Assembly: GCF_006335125.1 (NCBI RefSeq)
Contig: NZ_VDMO01000010.1
Location: forward strand, 1-64,000
Length of the DNA: 64,000 nucleotides
Source of the DNA: Deinococcus radiopugnans ATCC 19172
GTDB taxonomy: Bacteria > Deinococcota > Deinococci > Deinococcales > Deinococcaceae
Direction: 5' to 3'
Part shown: positions 13,950-22,820 of the stretch, piece by piece
Position numbering within the stretch: position 1 is the stretch's first letter
Layout of the letters: every line of letters begins with the position of its first letter
Notes under the pieces: model-generated
What the model was told of the DNA's origin: nothing
The model's database searches: none
The model's input: the letters and a program-made list of their open reading frames with translations, nothing else
Made by a program: the position numbers and the translations under genes

Positions 13950-13979
13950 GCCCCTGCTCCCTGCGGAGTGGGGCTTTTT
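13950..13979 (+). terminator. Rho-independent terminator of the quinone oxidoreductase
   Basis: GCCCC-TG-CTCC pairs with GGAG-T-GGGGC around a CTGC loop and is followed by five T. It lies 22 bases after the stop codon. Confidence 0.8.
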
Positions 13980-14063
13980 GTTTGGATGTCTCCGTCGAGA
14001 CCCGCCGCCTCAAGGCACGTCAGGGTATCTCGCGCCAGATCAACGTCTTGACAGCGTCTGGGT

Positions 14064-14930
14064 TTACAACGTCTGGGCCGCCTGGACCCACCACTCCGGA
14101 TGGGCGGCGGCAATGGCCCGTGCGGCGTCGTAAGCCTGCCCATCATTGGCGGCCAGCGCGAAGCAGGTGCTGCCCGAACCGCTCATCAGGGGGGAGCGTA
14201 GACCCGCCGCCCCCAGCGCGGCCAGAGCTTCGCGGATGGGGGCGTGGCGGGCACTGACACAGTCCTGCAGGGCGTTGTGGTAGGGCACGGCCCGCTCGCC
14301 ACCCAGTGCGGCCAGGATCGCGCCCACGTCCAGGGCCGGGGTAAAGGCTTCCTCGTCGTCCAGCCACGCGTAGGCGTCGCGGGCGCTGACCTCCACGCCC
14401 GGATTGACCAGCACCAGCGCAGTGCGCGGCACCGGCACCGGCACCAGCAGTTCGCCCACGCCCTCGGCGGCGGCGGCCTGGCCCAGCAGAAAGAAGGGCA
14501 CGTCCGCGCCCAGGCTCAGCGCCAGTTCGGGCAGCGACACCTGCGACGGGTACAGCCGCGCCAGGGCCATCAGGGTGGTGGCCGCGTCGCTGCTGCCGCC
14601 GCCCAGCCCGGAGGCCAGCGGCAGACGCTTGTGCAGGGTGATGAACGCACCCTCCCCCACCCCCGCCGCGTCCAGGTAGGCGCGGGCGGCGCGGTACACC
14701 AGATTGCGTTCATCGGCAGGCAGGTCTGAACCGCTGACCTCCAGGGTCAGGGTGGCTGCCGGGCCAATCTCCAGCTCATCCCCCACCGAAAGCAGCACCA
14801 TCAGCGTGTGCAGTTCGTGGTAGCCATCCGCCCGCAGGTCACGCACGCTCAGGCCGAGATTGACCTTGGCCGGGGCCAGATAGGTCTTGCGGGACAGGGT
14901 GGGGGTGCGGAGGCTCACGCCCCCCAGCAT
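14064..14930 (-). CDS. ispE: 4-diphosphocytidyl-2-C-methyl-D-erythritol kinase
   Basis: IspE phosphorylates CDP-methylerythritol in the MEP route to isoprenoids (carotenoids, menaquinone). The 288-residue GHMP kinase has the substrate motif APAKVNLGLSV (about 19-29), the ATP-binding GLGGGSSDAATT (about 110-121) and the C-terminal MSGSGSTCFAL. It is third in an apparent ubiX-ispD-ispE operon, about 50 bases after ispD. Nearby in-frame GTG codons leave the exact start open by a few residues. Confidence 0.95.
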   Translation of the reverse strand: MLGGVSLRTPTLSRKTYLAPAKVNLGLSVRDLRADGYHELHTLMVLLSVGDELEIGPAATLTLEVSGSDLPADERNLVYRAARAYLDAAGVGEGAFITLHKRLPLASGLGGGSSDAATTLMALARLYPSQVSLPELALSLGADVPFFLLGQAAAAEGVGELLVPVPVPRTALVLVNPGVEVSARDAYAWLDDEEAFTPALDVGAILAALGGERAVPYHNALQDCVSARHAPIREALAALGAAGLRSPLMSGSGSTCFALAANDGQAYDAARAIAAAHPEWWVQAAQTL

Positions 14931-14982
14931 TCCACAACACGCGCGGAAACGAACCGGGGCGGTTCCGTGTGTCTCGAAGGCT

Positions 14983-15681
14983 TCATACCGGGCCGCCGCC
15001 CCCGCTCATCTGCGCGTCCCACACCGGAGCCAGCGCCTGGGCCAGCGCCAGGTCGCCGGGGGTGGTCACCTTGAACAGCCGGGTGTCGCCGCGCACCAGC
15101 CGCACTGCGCCGCCCTGCCGCGCGATCAGGCCCGCGTCGTCGGTGGCGACGTGTCCGTCGGCGGCCGCCTGCGCGTGCGCCCGCAGCAGCCGTTCGCGGC
15201 GGAAGCCCTGCGGCGTCTGCACCGACCACAGCCCCTCGCGGGAGACGGCCGCTCCCCACATCTCGCCTGCGTCTGCCCCCACCAGCGTGTCGGCGACGGG
15301 CAGGGCCACCGTCGCCGCCCCCGTTTCCGCCACGGCCTCCAGCAGCGTGAGGACGATGTCGGCACTCAGGAAAGGCCGCGCCGCGTCGTGAACCAGCACG
15401 GTATCGGCCACCGTCGCGCGCAGCAGGCGGCGCACGCTGTCCTGGCGGGTCTGGCCGCCGACAATCGCGCGGGCCTTGATCCCCAGGGGAAGCTCCAAGC
15501 CGTCCGGCAGGGCCACCAGCACCTCGTCCACGTGCGGGGCCAGGGCGGCGACGCTGCGGGCCAGCAGGGACAGGCCGCCCACCGTCACGAACGCCTTGTG
15601 GCCCAGGCCCAGGCGGGTGCCGCTGCCGGCGGCGGGAATCAGCGCCGCCGTGGTGCCGGACAGCAGGCAGGCGCCGCTCAT
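14983..15681 (-). CDS. ispD: 2-C-methyl-D-erythritol 4-phosphate cytidylyltransferase
   Basis: IspD couples CTP to methylerythritol phosphate, the step before IspE. The 232-residue protein has the nucleotide-binding start ALIPAAGSGTRLG with the Lys of GHKAF (about residue 29), VHDAARPF (about 118-125), and TPQGFRRE (about 175). It ends in a Gly-rich tail. It lies 13 bases after the ubiX stop and before ispE, so two consecutive MEP enzymes are co-expressed. Confidence 0.95.
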   Translation of the reverse strand: MSGACLLSGTTAALIPAAGSGTRLGLGHKAFVTVGGLSLLARSVAALAPHVDEVLVALPDGLELPLGIKARAIVGGQTRQDSVRRLLRATVADTVLVHDAARPFLSADIVLTLLEAVAETGAATVALPVADTLVGADAGEMWGAAVSREGLWSVQTPQGFRRERLLRAHAQAAADGHVATDDAGLIARQGGAVRLVRGDTRLFKVTTPGDLALAQALAPVWDAQMSGGGGPV

Positions 15682-15694
15682 CCTCTCCTCCCGC

Positions 15695-16282
15695 TCAAGA
15701 CCCGTCCTCTCGCCAGCGTTTGAAGCCGGGAGCGTCCAGCCCGAACTGATCCAGCACGCGGACAGTCACGAAGTGCAGCAGTTCCTCCACGTCCCTGGGC
15801 GCGTGGTAGAAACCTGGGCTGGCGGTCATGACGGTGGCCCCCGCGTCGTGGGCGGCCAGCATGTTCTGCAGCGTGGGCCGGGGCAACGGGTCCTCGCGCA
15901 GCACCAGCACCAGCGGGCGGCGCTCCTTGAGGGTCACGTGCGCGGCCCGCGACAGCAGGTTGTCGGCAAAGCCGTGCGCGATCTTGGCCAGGGTGCCCGC
16001 GCTGCACGGGACCACCAGCATGCCGTCGGTGCGGTACGAGCCGCTGGCGACGCTGGCCGCCAGATCGCGGTCCTCGTGAACCTGGGCGGCGTACTGCGTC
16101 AGGTCGGCCAGTTGCGGCCCGCCCTCGGCGCTCATCACGCGCTTGGCGCCGCTGCTGACCACCAGATGGGTCTCTACCCCCAGGCCATGCAGCGCCCGCA
16201 GCACCGCCTGCGCGTAGGGAATGCCGCTGCCGCCGGACACGCCCACGACCAGCCTCAAGCGCTGGACCTCAGTGCGCCGCAC
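15695..16282 (-). CDS. ubiX: UbiX-type flavin prenyltransferase
   Basis: UbiX prenylates FMN to make the cofactor of UbiD-type decarboxylases. The 195-residue protein has GVSGGSGIPYA (about 14-24), VSSGAKRVM, VPCSAGTLAKIAHG (about 91-104) and VLREDPLPRPTLQNM (about 128-142), all typical. It is first in a run with ispD and ispE. The link may be isoprenoid supply, since the enzyme consumes dimethylallyl phosphate; that link is my inference. Confidence 0.92.
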   Translation of the reverse strand: MRRTEVQRLRLVVGVSGGSGIPYAQAVLRALHGLGVETHLVVSSGAKRVMSAEGGPQLADLTQYAAQVHEDRDLAASVASGSYRTDGMLVVPCSAGTLAKIAHGFADNLLSRAAHVTLKERRPLVLVLREDPLPRPTLQNMLAAHDAGATVMTASPGFYHAPRDVEELLHFVTVRVLDQFGLDAPGFKRWREDGS

Positions 16283-16643
16283 AAGCTGCAGCGCCTCAAC
16301 TCACTTGCCTCATGGCGGCAGGGTAGCAGGAGCCGCGCGAGGTCGGCCTCGGCTGCCCCGGCGGCCACATGGGCGCCGCCGGCCAGACCTCACCTGATCA
16401 CGGCTGGAAGGTCAGTCTTTAGGCAGGCGGGGCGCGGCCCAGGTGGGGTTCCTGTCAGAACGGTTCCGGTACGTTCGGCCCAGTTCATCCCCTGACCGGC
16501 CCAGGACCGGGGGCCGCAAAGCCAGCCCACCACCTCAGTCCGGTGCCCCATTCAACCCGGTGCACCATTCAACCCGGTGCACCATTCAACATCGAGACTT
16601 CAACACCGCCACCACGCACAACCCCCGCCATGCGAGGTTTCCT
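16283..16643. other. Intergenic region with a short tandem repeat
   Basis: The 360 bases between ubiX and the divergent GH114 gene contain three tandem 17-base units near the right end. I found no ORF of merit, no tRNA-like fold and no convincing -35/-10 pair. Confidence 0.5.
16540..16590 (+). repeat. Three tandem 17-bp units upstream of the GH114 gene
   Basis: The unit CCGGTGCACCATTCAAC occurs three times head to tail; the first copy has CCCC in place of CACC. The array ends 53 bases before the start codon, a position where an operator could lie. Confidence 0.85.
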
Positions 16644-17582
16644 ATGCGCGTCACTTGTTCAGGAGTGCTGGCCCTGTCCCTCATCATGACGGCCTGTGGG
16701 CAGAGCGTTTCGCCGCGTTCCACCCTCCCACCCGCCGTTCCAGCACCGGCAGCCTCGCCCATCGTTGGCGTGCCTGGACAGCTCCCAGCAACCACGGAAG
16801 GCCGCGCCGGCACCATCCGGTTGCCCCCGGCGGGCCGCGTGAGTTGGGACTGGCAGATCGGTGCGGCCACCGACAGCGCCGTTCAGGTGACCCCCGACGT
16901 CCAGCTGATCGATCTCGACGGCTTCACCGTGACGGCAGGCCGGGTGGCACAGTTGAAGGCTCAGGGCCTGTACACCGTGTGTTACATCGATGCGGGCAGT
17001 TACGAGCCGGGCCGTCCGGACTCGGCGCGCTACCCCGACGCCCTGAAGATTCAGCAAGATCCTGACTGGCCGGACGAGTATTTTCTGGACATCACCGACG
17101 TTTTTAAACCCGACTCGGTGCTGGCCGCGATCCTGATCGACCGCATGAAAATGTGCCGTGATAAAGGCTTCGATGCGCTGGAACCGGACAACCTGCAAAA
17201 CGACGAAAACGTGCGGGGCGGGCGCATCACCACCCAGCAGCAGCTCGACTTCAACGGCTGGATCGCCGACGAGGCGCACGCGCTGGGGCTGGCGGTGTTT
17301 CAGAAGAACGGGCCGGACAAGATCCTGCTCATGGACCGCACCGGCAAGATGATGGTGGACAAGTTCGACGGCATCCTGAACGAGGAATGCCAGCAGTTCG
17401 GCGAATGCTCGGCACTGGCCGAGTACGTTACGCGCGGCAAGCTCGCCCTGAACGTGGAATACCGCCGCAACAGCACGCTGGACTGCACCCTGATGGCCCG
17501 GCTGGGCGTCAACGCCCTCAAGAAGGACCTGAACCTGGCCGGGGCCACCATGAGCGGGTACCGGCGCGAGACCTGCCACTGA
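16644..17582 (+). CDS. GH114 family lipoprotein (endo-alpha-1,4-polygalactosaminidase-like)
   Basis: The 312-residue protein begins with a lipoprotein signal whose lipobox is MTAC (Cys 18), so it is probably anchored outside the cytoplasm. A Pro/Ala linker follows. The TIM-barrel domain has YIDAGSYEPGRPD (about 113-125), DEYFLDITD and FDALEPDNLQ (about 177-186), as in GH114 enzymes that cut galactosamine polymers. The substrate here is unknown; a biofilm or cell-surface polysaccharide is plausible. The ATG at 16644 is chosen because the lipoprotein signal starts there. Confidence 0.85.
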   Translation: MRVTCSGVLALSLIMTACGQSVSPRSTLPPAVPAPAASPIVGVPGQLPATTEGRAGTIRLPPAGRVSWDWQIGAATDSAVQVTPDVQLIDLDGFTVTAGRVAQLKAQGLYTVCYIDAGSYEPGRPDSARYPDALKIQQDPDWPDEYFLDITDVFKPDSVLAAILIDRMKMCRDKGFDALEPDNLQNDENVRGGRITTQQQLDFNGWIADEAHALGLAVFQKNGPDKILLMDRTGKMMVDKFDGILNEECQQFGECSALAEYVTRGKLALNVEYRRNSTLDCTLMARLGVNALKKDLNLAGATMSGYRRETCH

Positions 17583-17604
17583 GCGGACGTGGGGTGAGGC
17601 CCGC

Positions 17605-17610
17605 TAGACT
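17605..17610 (+). promoter_or_regulatory. -10 hexamer TAGACT of the sirtuin gene
   Basis: TAGACT is followed after exactly six bases by the ATG, the leaderless arrangement common in Deinococcus. Confidence 0.55.
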
Positions 17611-17616
17611 CGGGCC

Positions 17617-18360
17617 ATGAACCTTGCTGACGCCTGCGACGCCCTGGCCGCCGCCCGCCGAGTGGCCGTCCTGACCGGCGCGGGCGTCAGCGCCGAGAGC
17701 GGCATTCCCACCTTCAGAGACGCGCAGCAGGGGCTGTGGGCGCGGTTCCGGCCCGAGGACCTCGCCAGCCCGGACGCCTATTTCCGCGATCCGGCGCTGG
17801 TCTGGGAGTGGTACGCGGGGCGCTACCGCGACGTGATGGCCGCGACGCCCAACGCGGGTCATGACCTGCTGACGCGGCTGGAACGCGAGAAGGAGGACGG
17901 CTTCTTTCTGGCCACCCAGAACGTGGACGGACTGCATGCCCGCGCCGGCAGCGGGACAGCGGGCGGGCGGCTGGTGGAGCTGCACGGCAACCTGACCACC
18001 GCCCGCTGCGAGGTCTGCGGGCAGGTGGACGCCCTGCCCGCCCCACAGGACTTCACGCCGCCGCCCGTCTGTGCCGTGTGTGGGGGACGGATGCGGCCCA
18101 ACATCGTGTGGTTCGGCGAATTCCTGCCCGAAGCGGCGCTGGAGGCCGCCGCCGACGCCTTCGCCGCCGCTGACGTGGCTTTGATCATCGGCACCAGCGG
18201 CGTGGTGTACCCGGCGGCGGGGCTGGCCTTCGAGACCCTGCGGCGCGGCGGCACGGTGATCGAGATCAATCCTGACCAGACCGAGTTGACGCCCCGCCTG
18301 AGCTTCAGCCTGCGCGAGACGGCTTCAGCCGGACTGGCGGCGCTGATGGACGCGGGCTGA
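17617..18360 (+). CDS. Sirtuin-type NAD-dependent protein deacylase
   Basis: The 247-residue protein has every sirtuin hallmark: GAGVSAESGIPTFR (NAD loop, about 21-34), TQNVDGLH (about 100-107), the catalytic His in LHGNL (about 124), a four-Cys zinc site (CEVC and CAVC) and IIGTSG. In the acyl pocket WEWYAGR supplies the Tyr-x-x-Arg pair that marks SIRT5/CobB-like enzymes. Removal of succinyl or malonyl groups as well as acetyl is therefore likely. The gene is leaderless and 34 bases after the GH114 gene, with no clear functional link. Confidence 0.93.
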   Translation: MNLADACDALAAARRVAVLTGAGVSAESGIPTFRDAQQGLWARFRPEDLASPDAYFRDPALVWEWYAGRYRDVMAATPNAGHDLLTRLEREKEDGFFLATQNVDGLHARAGSGTAGGRLVELHGNLTTARCEVCGQVDALPAPQDFTPPPVCAVCGGRMRPNIVWFGEFLPEAALEAAADAFAAADVALIIGTSGVVYPAAGLAFETLRRGGTVIEINPDQTELTPRLSFSLRETASAGLAALMDAG

Positions 18361-18364
18361 CGGC

Positions 18365-19087
18365 CTACCAGGCCGAATCGCGCAGCACTTCCTCGTTGAA
18401 ACTACCAACGGCGGGCATGGGCAGATTGGTGGAATTGGCCGCCCGGATCACGCGGATGGCGCGCACGTTCGGCCCGGCCTCCATGGCCGCCGTGATGTCG
18501 TTGTCGGAATCCCCGTAGTGCAGATCGATGTTCAGGGCCTTCAGGAACGGCGTCTTGTCGTACTGGGTGTCGTGCGGGATGCCGCCGGAGAAGTTGACGA
18601 AGTGCATGTTCTTGCTGCCGAACGTCTTGACCAGCAGGGGCGTCAGCAGTTCCATCTGGCGCGGAGCGGTGCGCCCGGTGATAAAAAAGATCTGGTCATT
18701 GCGGTCCTGATGCATCTTGATCAGGGCGCGGGCGCTGTCCTTGGGAATCGAGAAGCGGTCGCAGCCGTTGACGGCGTCCCAGAAGAGCTGCTTTTTCAGG
18801 TAGTCGTTGCTGCCCGGCGAGAAGGTCTGCTGGCCCCACCAGAAACACCCGCTGGTCGACAGCACGGTGTCGTCGATGTCGAAGCTGACGTTGATGGGCC
18901 GGTCCGGCAGGCTGGCCCGGATCTCGTCCACGGTCACCCAGCGGATGCTGTCCGGCGTCTGCAGGCTGCGGCCACTGATATTCAGGGCCTTGTTGGTCGG
19001 ATTGGGGGCCAGCGTGGGTGCAGGAGCCGTCTGCGCTCCAGCGAAGGTCAGGGCGAGCAAAGCCAGGGCCGACAGTGAGCGTTTCAT
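18365..19087 (-). CDS. Secreted class B (HAD-type) acid phosphatase
   Basis: The 240-residue protein has a signal peptide (LSALALLALTFAGAQT). The HAD core is complete: FDIDDTVL (about 75-82, nucleophile and acid Asp), FITGRTAPR (about 133-141), a conserved Lys in YDKTPF, and GDSDNDI (about 192-198). This is the AphA-type non-specific acid phosphatase pattern, acting on phosphomonoesters outside the cytoplasm. The start at 19087 is supported by TACACT six bases upstream. It converges on the sirtuin gene with only four bases between the stops. Confidence 0.9.
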   Translation of the reverse strand: MKRSLSALALLALTFAGAQTAPAPTLAPNPTNKALNISGRSLQTPDSIRWVTVDEIRASLPDRPINVSFDIDDTVLSTSGCFWWGQQTFSPGSNDYLKKQLFWDAVNGCDRFSIPKDSARALIKMHQDRNDQIFFITGRTAPRQMELLTPLLVKTFGSKNMHFVNFSGGIPHDTQYDKTPFLKALNIDLHYGDSDNDITAAMEAGPNVRAIRVIRAANSTNLPMPAVGSFNEEVLRDSAW

Positions 19088-19093
19088 GTCGGC

Positions 19094-19099
19094 AGTGTA
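19094..19099 (-). promoter_or_regulatory. -10 hexamer TACACT of the phosphatase gene
   Basis: On the minus strand TACACT lies six bases before the ATG at 19087, another leaderless start. Confidence 0.55.
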
Positions 19100-19247
19100 C
19101 GCCTCCATACGATCAATGACTCTTTTCAGGGGGGCTGCCGGGCCTCTCCAATTCCCCTGGTTCCCTCTCCCCTGTCCTCCTGTGCTCCGTCCTTGGGACA
19201 GCCCCCCTGTGAGAGCCATGAAAGACCGGCTCCACGATCCTTGACGC

Positions 19248-20396
19248 ATGTTTCCAGCCCGACAGCCCGTTGACCACTCTCCCGCTCTGACCTCAGACGG
19301 CGACGTGCGCACCGTGGTGGCCCAGTCCGTGCTGGACCTGACCCATCAGGTGTTTTCCGCGTCCACACTGGTGCAGGGCGTGACCCCCACGCTGGAGTAT
19401 CTCGTCGCCCGCACCGCCGCCGTGGGCGCGGCCTATATCCAGGTGACCGGCGCGCAGGACCAGGGCTACCGGGTGCGCGCCACCTGGGGTCAGGTGCCCC
19501 GGACCCCCAGCGTGCAGGACATCGTTTTCCAGGGGCTGCCGCTGCGGACGCCCATGATGCGGGCGCTGGAGGTCAGCCCCGGCCCGCTGTTCTTCGACGA
19601 CACCACCACGCCCTGCGAAACCCTGGGCTTCCGGGACGTGGGCATCGCCAGTCTGGCCGCCGCGCCGGTGCGCGCCCAGGACGACGAACTGCTGGGCGCT
19701 TTTCTGATGTACACCTCCACCCCGCACGTCTGGACCAAGGAGGAGGCCGCCGTGTTCAGTCTGGTCGCCGGCACCATCGCGGGCCTCGCCGGGCGCCTGG
19801 CCGCCGACGAGCAGGCCAGCGCCGCCCGCGAGGCCGCCCTGCGCGCCATGGGCCTGGCCCTGGAAGTCCGCGACGGCGAGACCAAGGGCCACACCGACCG
19901 CGTGACCGCCCTGGCCCTGCGCCTGGCCCGCGCGCTGTGCTGGTCCCCGTCCCAGACGCGGGCGCTGCGCTGGGGGGCGTACCTGCACGACATCGGCAAG
20001 ATCGCCATTCCCGACGCGGTGCTGCTCAAGCGCGGCCCCCTGGACGGTGCGGAGTGGCAGGTGATGCGCTCACACGCCGGCGAGGGGGTGCGCTTCGCCA
20101 AGGCCCTGGGCTTTCTGCCGCAGACGGCGCTGGACGTGGTCACGGACCACCACGAGCGCTGGGATGGGCAGGGTTATCCGGCGGGCAAGGCGGGCCAGGC
20201 CATCAGCCTGGCCGGGCGGCTGTTCGCGCTGTGCGACGTGTACGACGCGCTGACCAGCGAGCGGCCGTACAAGGTGGCCTGGACCTCGCAGGCGGCGCTG
20301 GCCGAGATCGAGGCGCAGGCGGGCCGTCACTTCGACCCCGAGCTCACCCGGCTGTTCCTGCAGGTGATGGGCCAGGACCAGTCCGCCGCCCACTGA
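19248..20396 (+). CDS. GAF / HD-GYP cyclic-di-GMP phosphodiesterase
   Basis: The 382-residue protein has an N-terminal GAF-like sensor domain (about 20-180) and a C-terminal HD-GYP domain. The metal site HDIGK (about 246-250) and the signature HHERWDGQGYP (about 300-310) are intact, so it should hydrolyse c-di-GMP. No membrane segment is seen. The next gene is a GAF-GGDEF protein on the same strand, so makers and breakers of c-di-GMP lie side by side. Confidence 0.9.
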   Translation: MFPARQPVDHSPALTSDGDVRTVVAQSVLDLTHQVFSASTLVQGVTPTLEYLVARTAAVGAAYIQVTGAQDQGYRVRATWGQVPRTPSVQDIVFQGLPLRTPMMRALEVSPGPLFFDDTTTPCETLGFRDVGIASLAAAPVRAQDDELLGAFLMYTSTPHVWTKEEAAVFSLVAGTIAGLAGRLAADEQASAAREAALRAMGLALEVRDGETKGHTDRVTALALRLARALCWSPSQTRALRWGAYLHDIGKIAIPDAVLLKRGPLDGAEWQVMRSHAGEGVRFAKALGFLPQTALDVVTDHHERWDGQGYPAGKAGQAISLAGRLFALCDVYDALTSERPYKVAWTSQAALAEIEAQAGRHFDPELTRLFLQVMGQDQSAAH

Positions 20397-20549
20397 GTGT
20401 CCCTTGAGCTGACCTTCAGACGGCGCGGTGCGGGACAGCCGTCAGTTCGCTGTGAGAGCGATCAGAGCACAGTGTTCAGCGCACAGTAGACTGCGCCCGA
20501 CCCGGCCTGCTTCCGGTCTGACCGTCCACCCAATCCTGGAGTTCCCCCC

Positions 20550-21635
20550 ATGCCGAGGCCCGAGACAACCCCACTTGTTCGCTATCGCCAGCTGGTGCAG
20601 GTGCTGGCCTCTTTGGCCCGCAGCAGCCACGAGGTGGAGGCGGTGGTGCAGGCGGTCCATCAGCAGGTGGGGACGCTGTTCCACGCGCAGATCACCCTGC
20701 TGGCCCTGCGGCAACCCGGCGGCGACTGGCGGTGGGAGCTGTACGAAGAAAACCAGCGCTCCACCCAGTCCATTCCGTTCTATCCCGACGGCATCATCGA
20801 GGGCGTGCTGCGCGGCCGTCCCCTGTCCATCCCCGACATCGGCGACTACCTGGAGGTGTTTCCGGGACGGTTTCGCCGGATGGTCCGGGAAGGCGTGCTG
20901 CTCGACGTGCAGGTCAGGGACGAGCCGAAAAATCAGCGCGCCCAGTCGATGCTGTACGTGCCGCTGGAAGTGCGGGGCGAGCGGGCGGGCGTGCTGTCGA
21001 TCCAGAGTTACGAGCCGGGCGCCTTCGACGACACCGATCTGGAATTTCTGGAACTGCTGGCCCAGCACGTCTCGATTGCGCTGGAGAACGCTGCGCTGCG
21101 CGAGGAGCTTGAGCGCCTGACCCGCACCGACGCGCTGACGGGCCTGCCCAACCGCCGGGCCTTTTACCACGACGTGCCCCTGTGTCGGGAGAAGGCCCGC
21201 CGGCAAGGCCGGGAACTGGGGCTGGTGATGCTCGACGTCCACGAATTCAAGCAGGTTAACGACGACTTCGGCCACAAGACCGGCGACGCGGTGCTGGCCA
21301 CGGTGGGCCAGATCCTGGCGCAGGAGTGCCCCTCGCCGGATGCCGCCTTCCGCCTGAGCGGGGACGAGTTCGCCCTGCTGGTCTGGGAGCCGCGCACACG
21401 CCTGGAACCGCTGGCCACCCGCCTGACCCACGCCCTGCGCGCCGCCGACTGGCCGCCTGGTCCCGGCCCGATCTGCCTGCAAGGGGGCGTGGCGATGCCG
21501 CCGCCGGACGGGGACCTGGACGAGTGGCTGTCGCAGGCCGACGCGCGGATGTACACCGCCAAGCGGCGGCGCATCGTGGGCAATCAGGTGGACTGGGGCC
21601 TAGATTTCGGGGACGCTGCTCACGCCCGGACCTGA
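20550..21635 (+). CDS. GAF / GGDEF diguanylate cyclase
   Basis: The 361-residue protein has a GAF domain (about 15-170) and a GGDEF domain opening with DALTGLPNRRAF (about 195-206). The active loop reads SGDEF (about 270-274), a form usually still active. The RxxD product-inhibition site expected just before it is absent, so feedback by c-di-GMP may be weak. A TAGACT hexamer lies upstream in the gap to the HD-GYP gene. Confidence 0.9.
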   Translation: MPRPETTPLVRYRQLVQVLASLARSSHEVEAVVQAVHQQVGTLFHAQITLLALRQPGGDWRWELYEENQRSTQSIPFYPDGIIEGVLRGRPLSIPDIGDYLEVFPGRFRRMVREGVLLDVQVRDEPKNQRAQSMLYVPLEVRGERAGVLSIQSYEPGAFDDTDLEFLELLAQHVSIALENAALREELERLTRTDALTGLPNRRAFYHDVPLCREKARRQGRELGLVMLDVHEFKQVNDDFGHKTGDAVLATVGQILAQECPSPDAAFRLSGDEFALLVWEPRTRLEPLATRLTHALRAADWPPGPGPICLQGGVAMPPPDGDLDEWLSQADARMYTAKRRRIVGNQVDWGLDFGDAAHART

Positions 21636-21730
21636 ACGGGTCGCCACAACGCCTGGACACACTGGACGGGAGATCGGCGGACCGGGAGGTGGCGTCCACC
21701 CGCCCTGAACGCCTCAGCGCACAACGAGCA

Positions 21731-21787
21731 TTGCATTTTCAGCAGCACGCCTGTACAGTGGCCTCCAATCGTTAAGAAGGTTTCTTA
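21731..21787 (+). promoter_or_regulatory. Promoter and palindromic operator of the ROK operon
   Basis: TTGCAT (21731-21736) and TACAGT (21754-21759) are separated by exactly 17 bases, a good housekeeping promoter. Just downstream lies a perfect inverted repeat, TAAGAA-GGT-TTCTTA (21773-21787), ending 13 bases before the ATG. Its place suggests that the ROK protein represses its own operon there. Confidence 0.7.
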
Positions 21788-21800
21788 TCTAGGAGATGCC

Positions 21801-22820
21801 ATGGGTCAGCCGCGCGAGCTTCGGCGTCTTAATCGCCGTGCCGTTACACAATTGCTGTTCAGTGGGGCCGGGCTGACGCGTCCGCAACTGGCTGACCGGA
21901 CGGGTCTTTCCAAGGTCACCGTCAACGTCGTGGTGCAGGAACTGCTGAATCACGGCATCGCCCAGCTGTCCATCTCGCCCGAGCAGGGCGTGGGGCGCAC
22001 CCCACACCGGGTCGAGTTGCAGCCGCAGGTCGCCGCGGTGCTGGCCGTCGACCTGCAGCCCACCGAGATCCACACCCACCTCAGCAGTCTGGCCGGGGAC
22101 GAGGCCCAGACCCAGCACCTGCAGTGCGCCGAGTCTGAACTCACGCCGGCCCTGCTGAACGTGATCGGTCAGGCGCTGGCCGGACGGCACTACGGGCCGC
22201 TGCGCCACGTGCTGATCGGTCTTCCTGCCCCGGTCGATCCCCAGGGGCGCGTCCGGGAACCCAACGTCACCCGGCATCTGGATGTGGAGCAGGTCACCGC
22301 GTTTCTGGACCACGCCGGGGTCACCTACGCGTTTGCCAACGACGCCAATCTCGTTGCCCTGGCCACCACCCGCGAGACGCCGGGCTGGAGCCACGTGGCC
22401 GTGCTGATCGAGCGGGCCAGCGGCACCGGCATGGGCCTGTTGCTGGGCGGCGAACTCTACCGGGGCATGCACGGGCGTGCCGGGGAGATCGGACGCTCCC
22501 GCTGGCCCACCACGCGCGGCGCAGAGCCGCTGGAAAGCCTGCCCGTTCCCGAACGCCTGGACGCCACGGCGTTCATGCTGGCCGGCCTGGTCCACACCCT
22601 GGACCTGCAGCGGGTGGTGCTCGGCCTGCCGCAGGACCGCGCCTTTGCCCTGCAGGAAAAACTGAGTCCACTGCTGGACCTGTCGATCACCACCCACCTG
22701 TTGCCGGATGTGGGTGAGGCGGTGCTGCGCGGCGCGGCCCTGCTGGCGCGCGAGCAGGCGTACGAACACCTGCTGGCCCGCGTGGAAGACCTGGGGGGAG
22801 ACCGGACCGATGTGGCATGA
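21801..22820 (+). CDS. ROK-family transcriptional regulator
   Basis: The 339-residue protein has an N-terminal winged-helix domain (about 5-60, RAVTQLLFSGAGLTRPQLA and GLSKVTVNVVV) and a sugar-kinase-like ROK domain. In the latter GTGMGLLLGGELYRGMHG is typical. The ROK zinc motif (CxCGxxGC) is absent and the ExGH motif reads EIGR, so it should sense a ligand without kinase activity. It heads the operon and overlaps the next gene by 11 bases. A palindrome between promoter and start is its likely operator. Confidence 0.88.
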   Translation: MGQPRELRRLNRRAVTQLLFSGAGLTRPQLADRTGLSKVTVNVVVQELLNHGIAQLSISPEQGVGRTPHRVELQPQVAAVLAVDLQPTEIHTHLSSLAGDEAQTQHLQCAESELTPALLNVIGQALAGRHYGPLRHVLIGLPAPVDPQGRVREPNVTRHLDVEQVTAFLDHAGVTYAFANDANLVALATTRETPGWSHVAVLIERASGTGMGLLLGGELYRGMHGRAGEIGRSRWPTTRGAEPLESLPVPERLDATAFMLAGLVHTLDLQRVVLGLPQDRAFALQEKLSPLLDLSITTHLLPDVGEAVLRGAALLAREQAYEHLLARVEDLGGDRTDVA

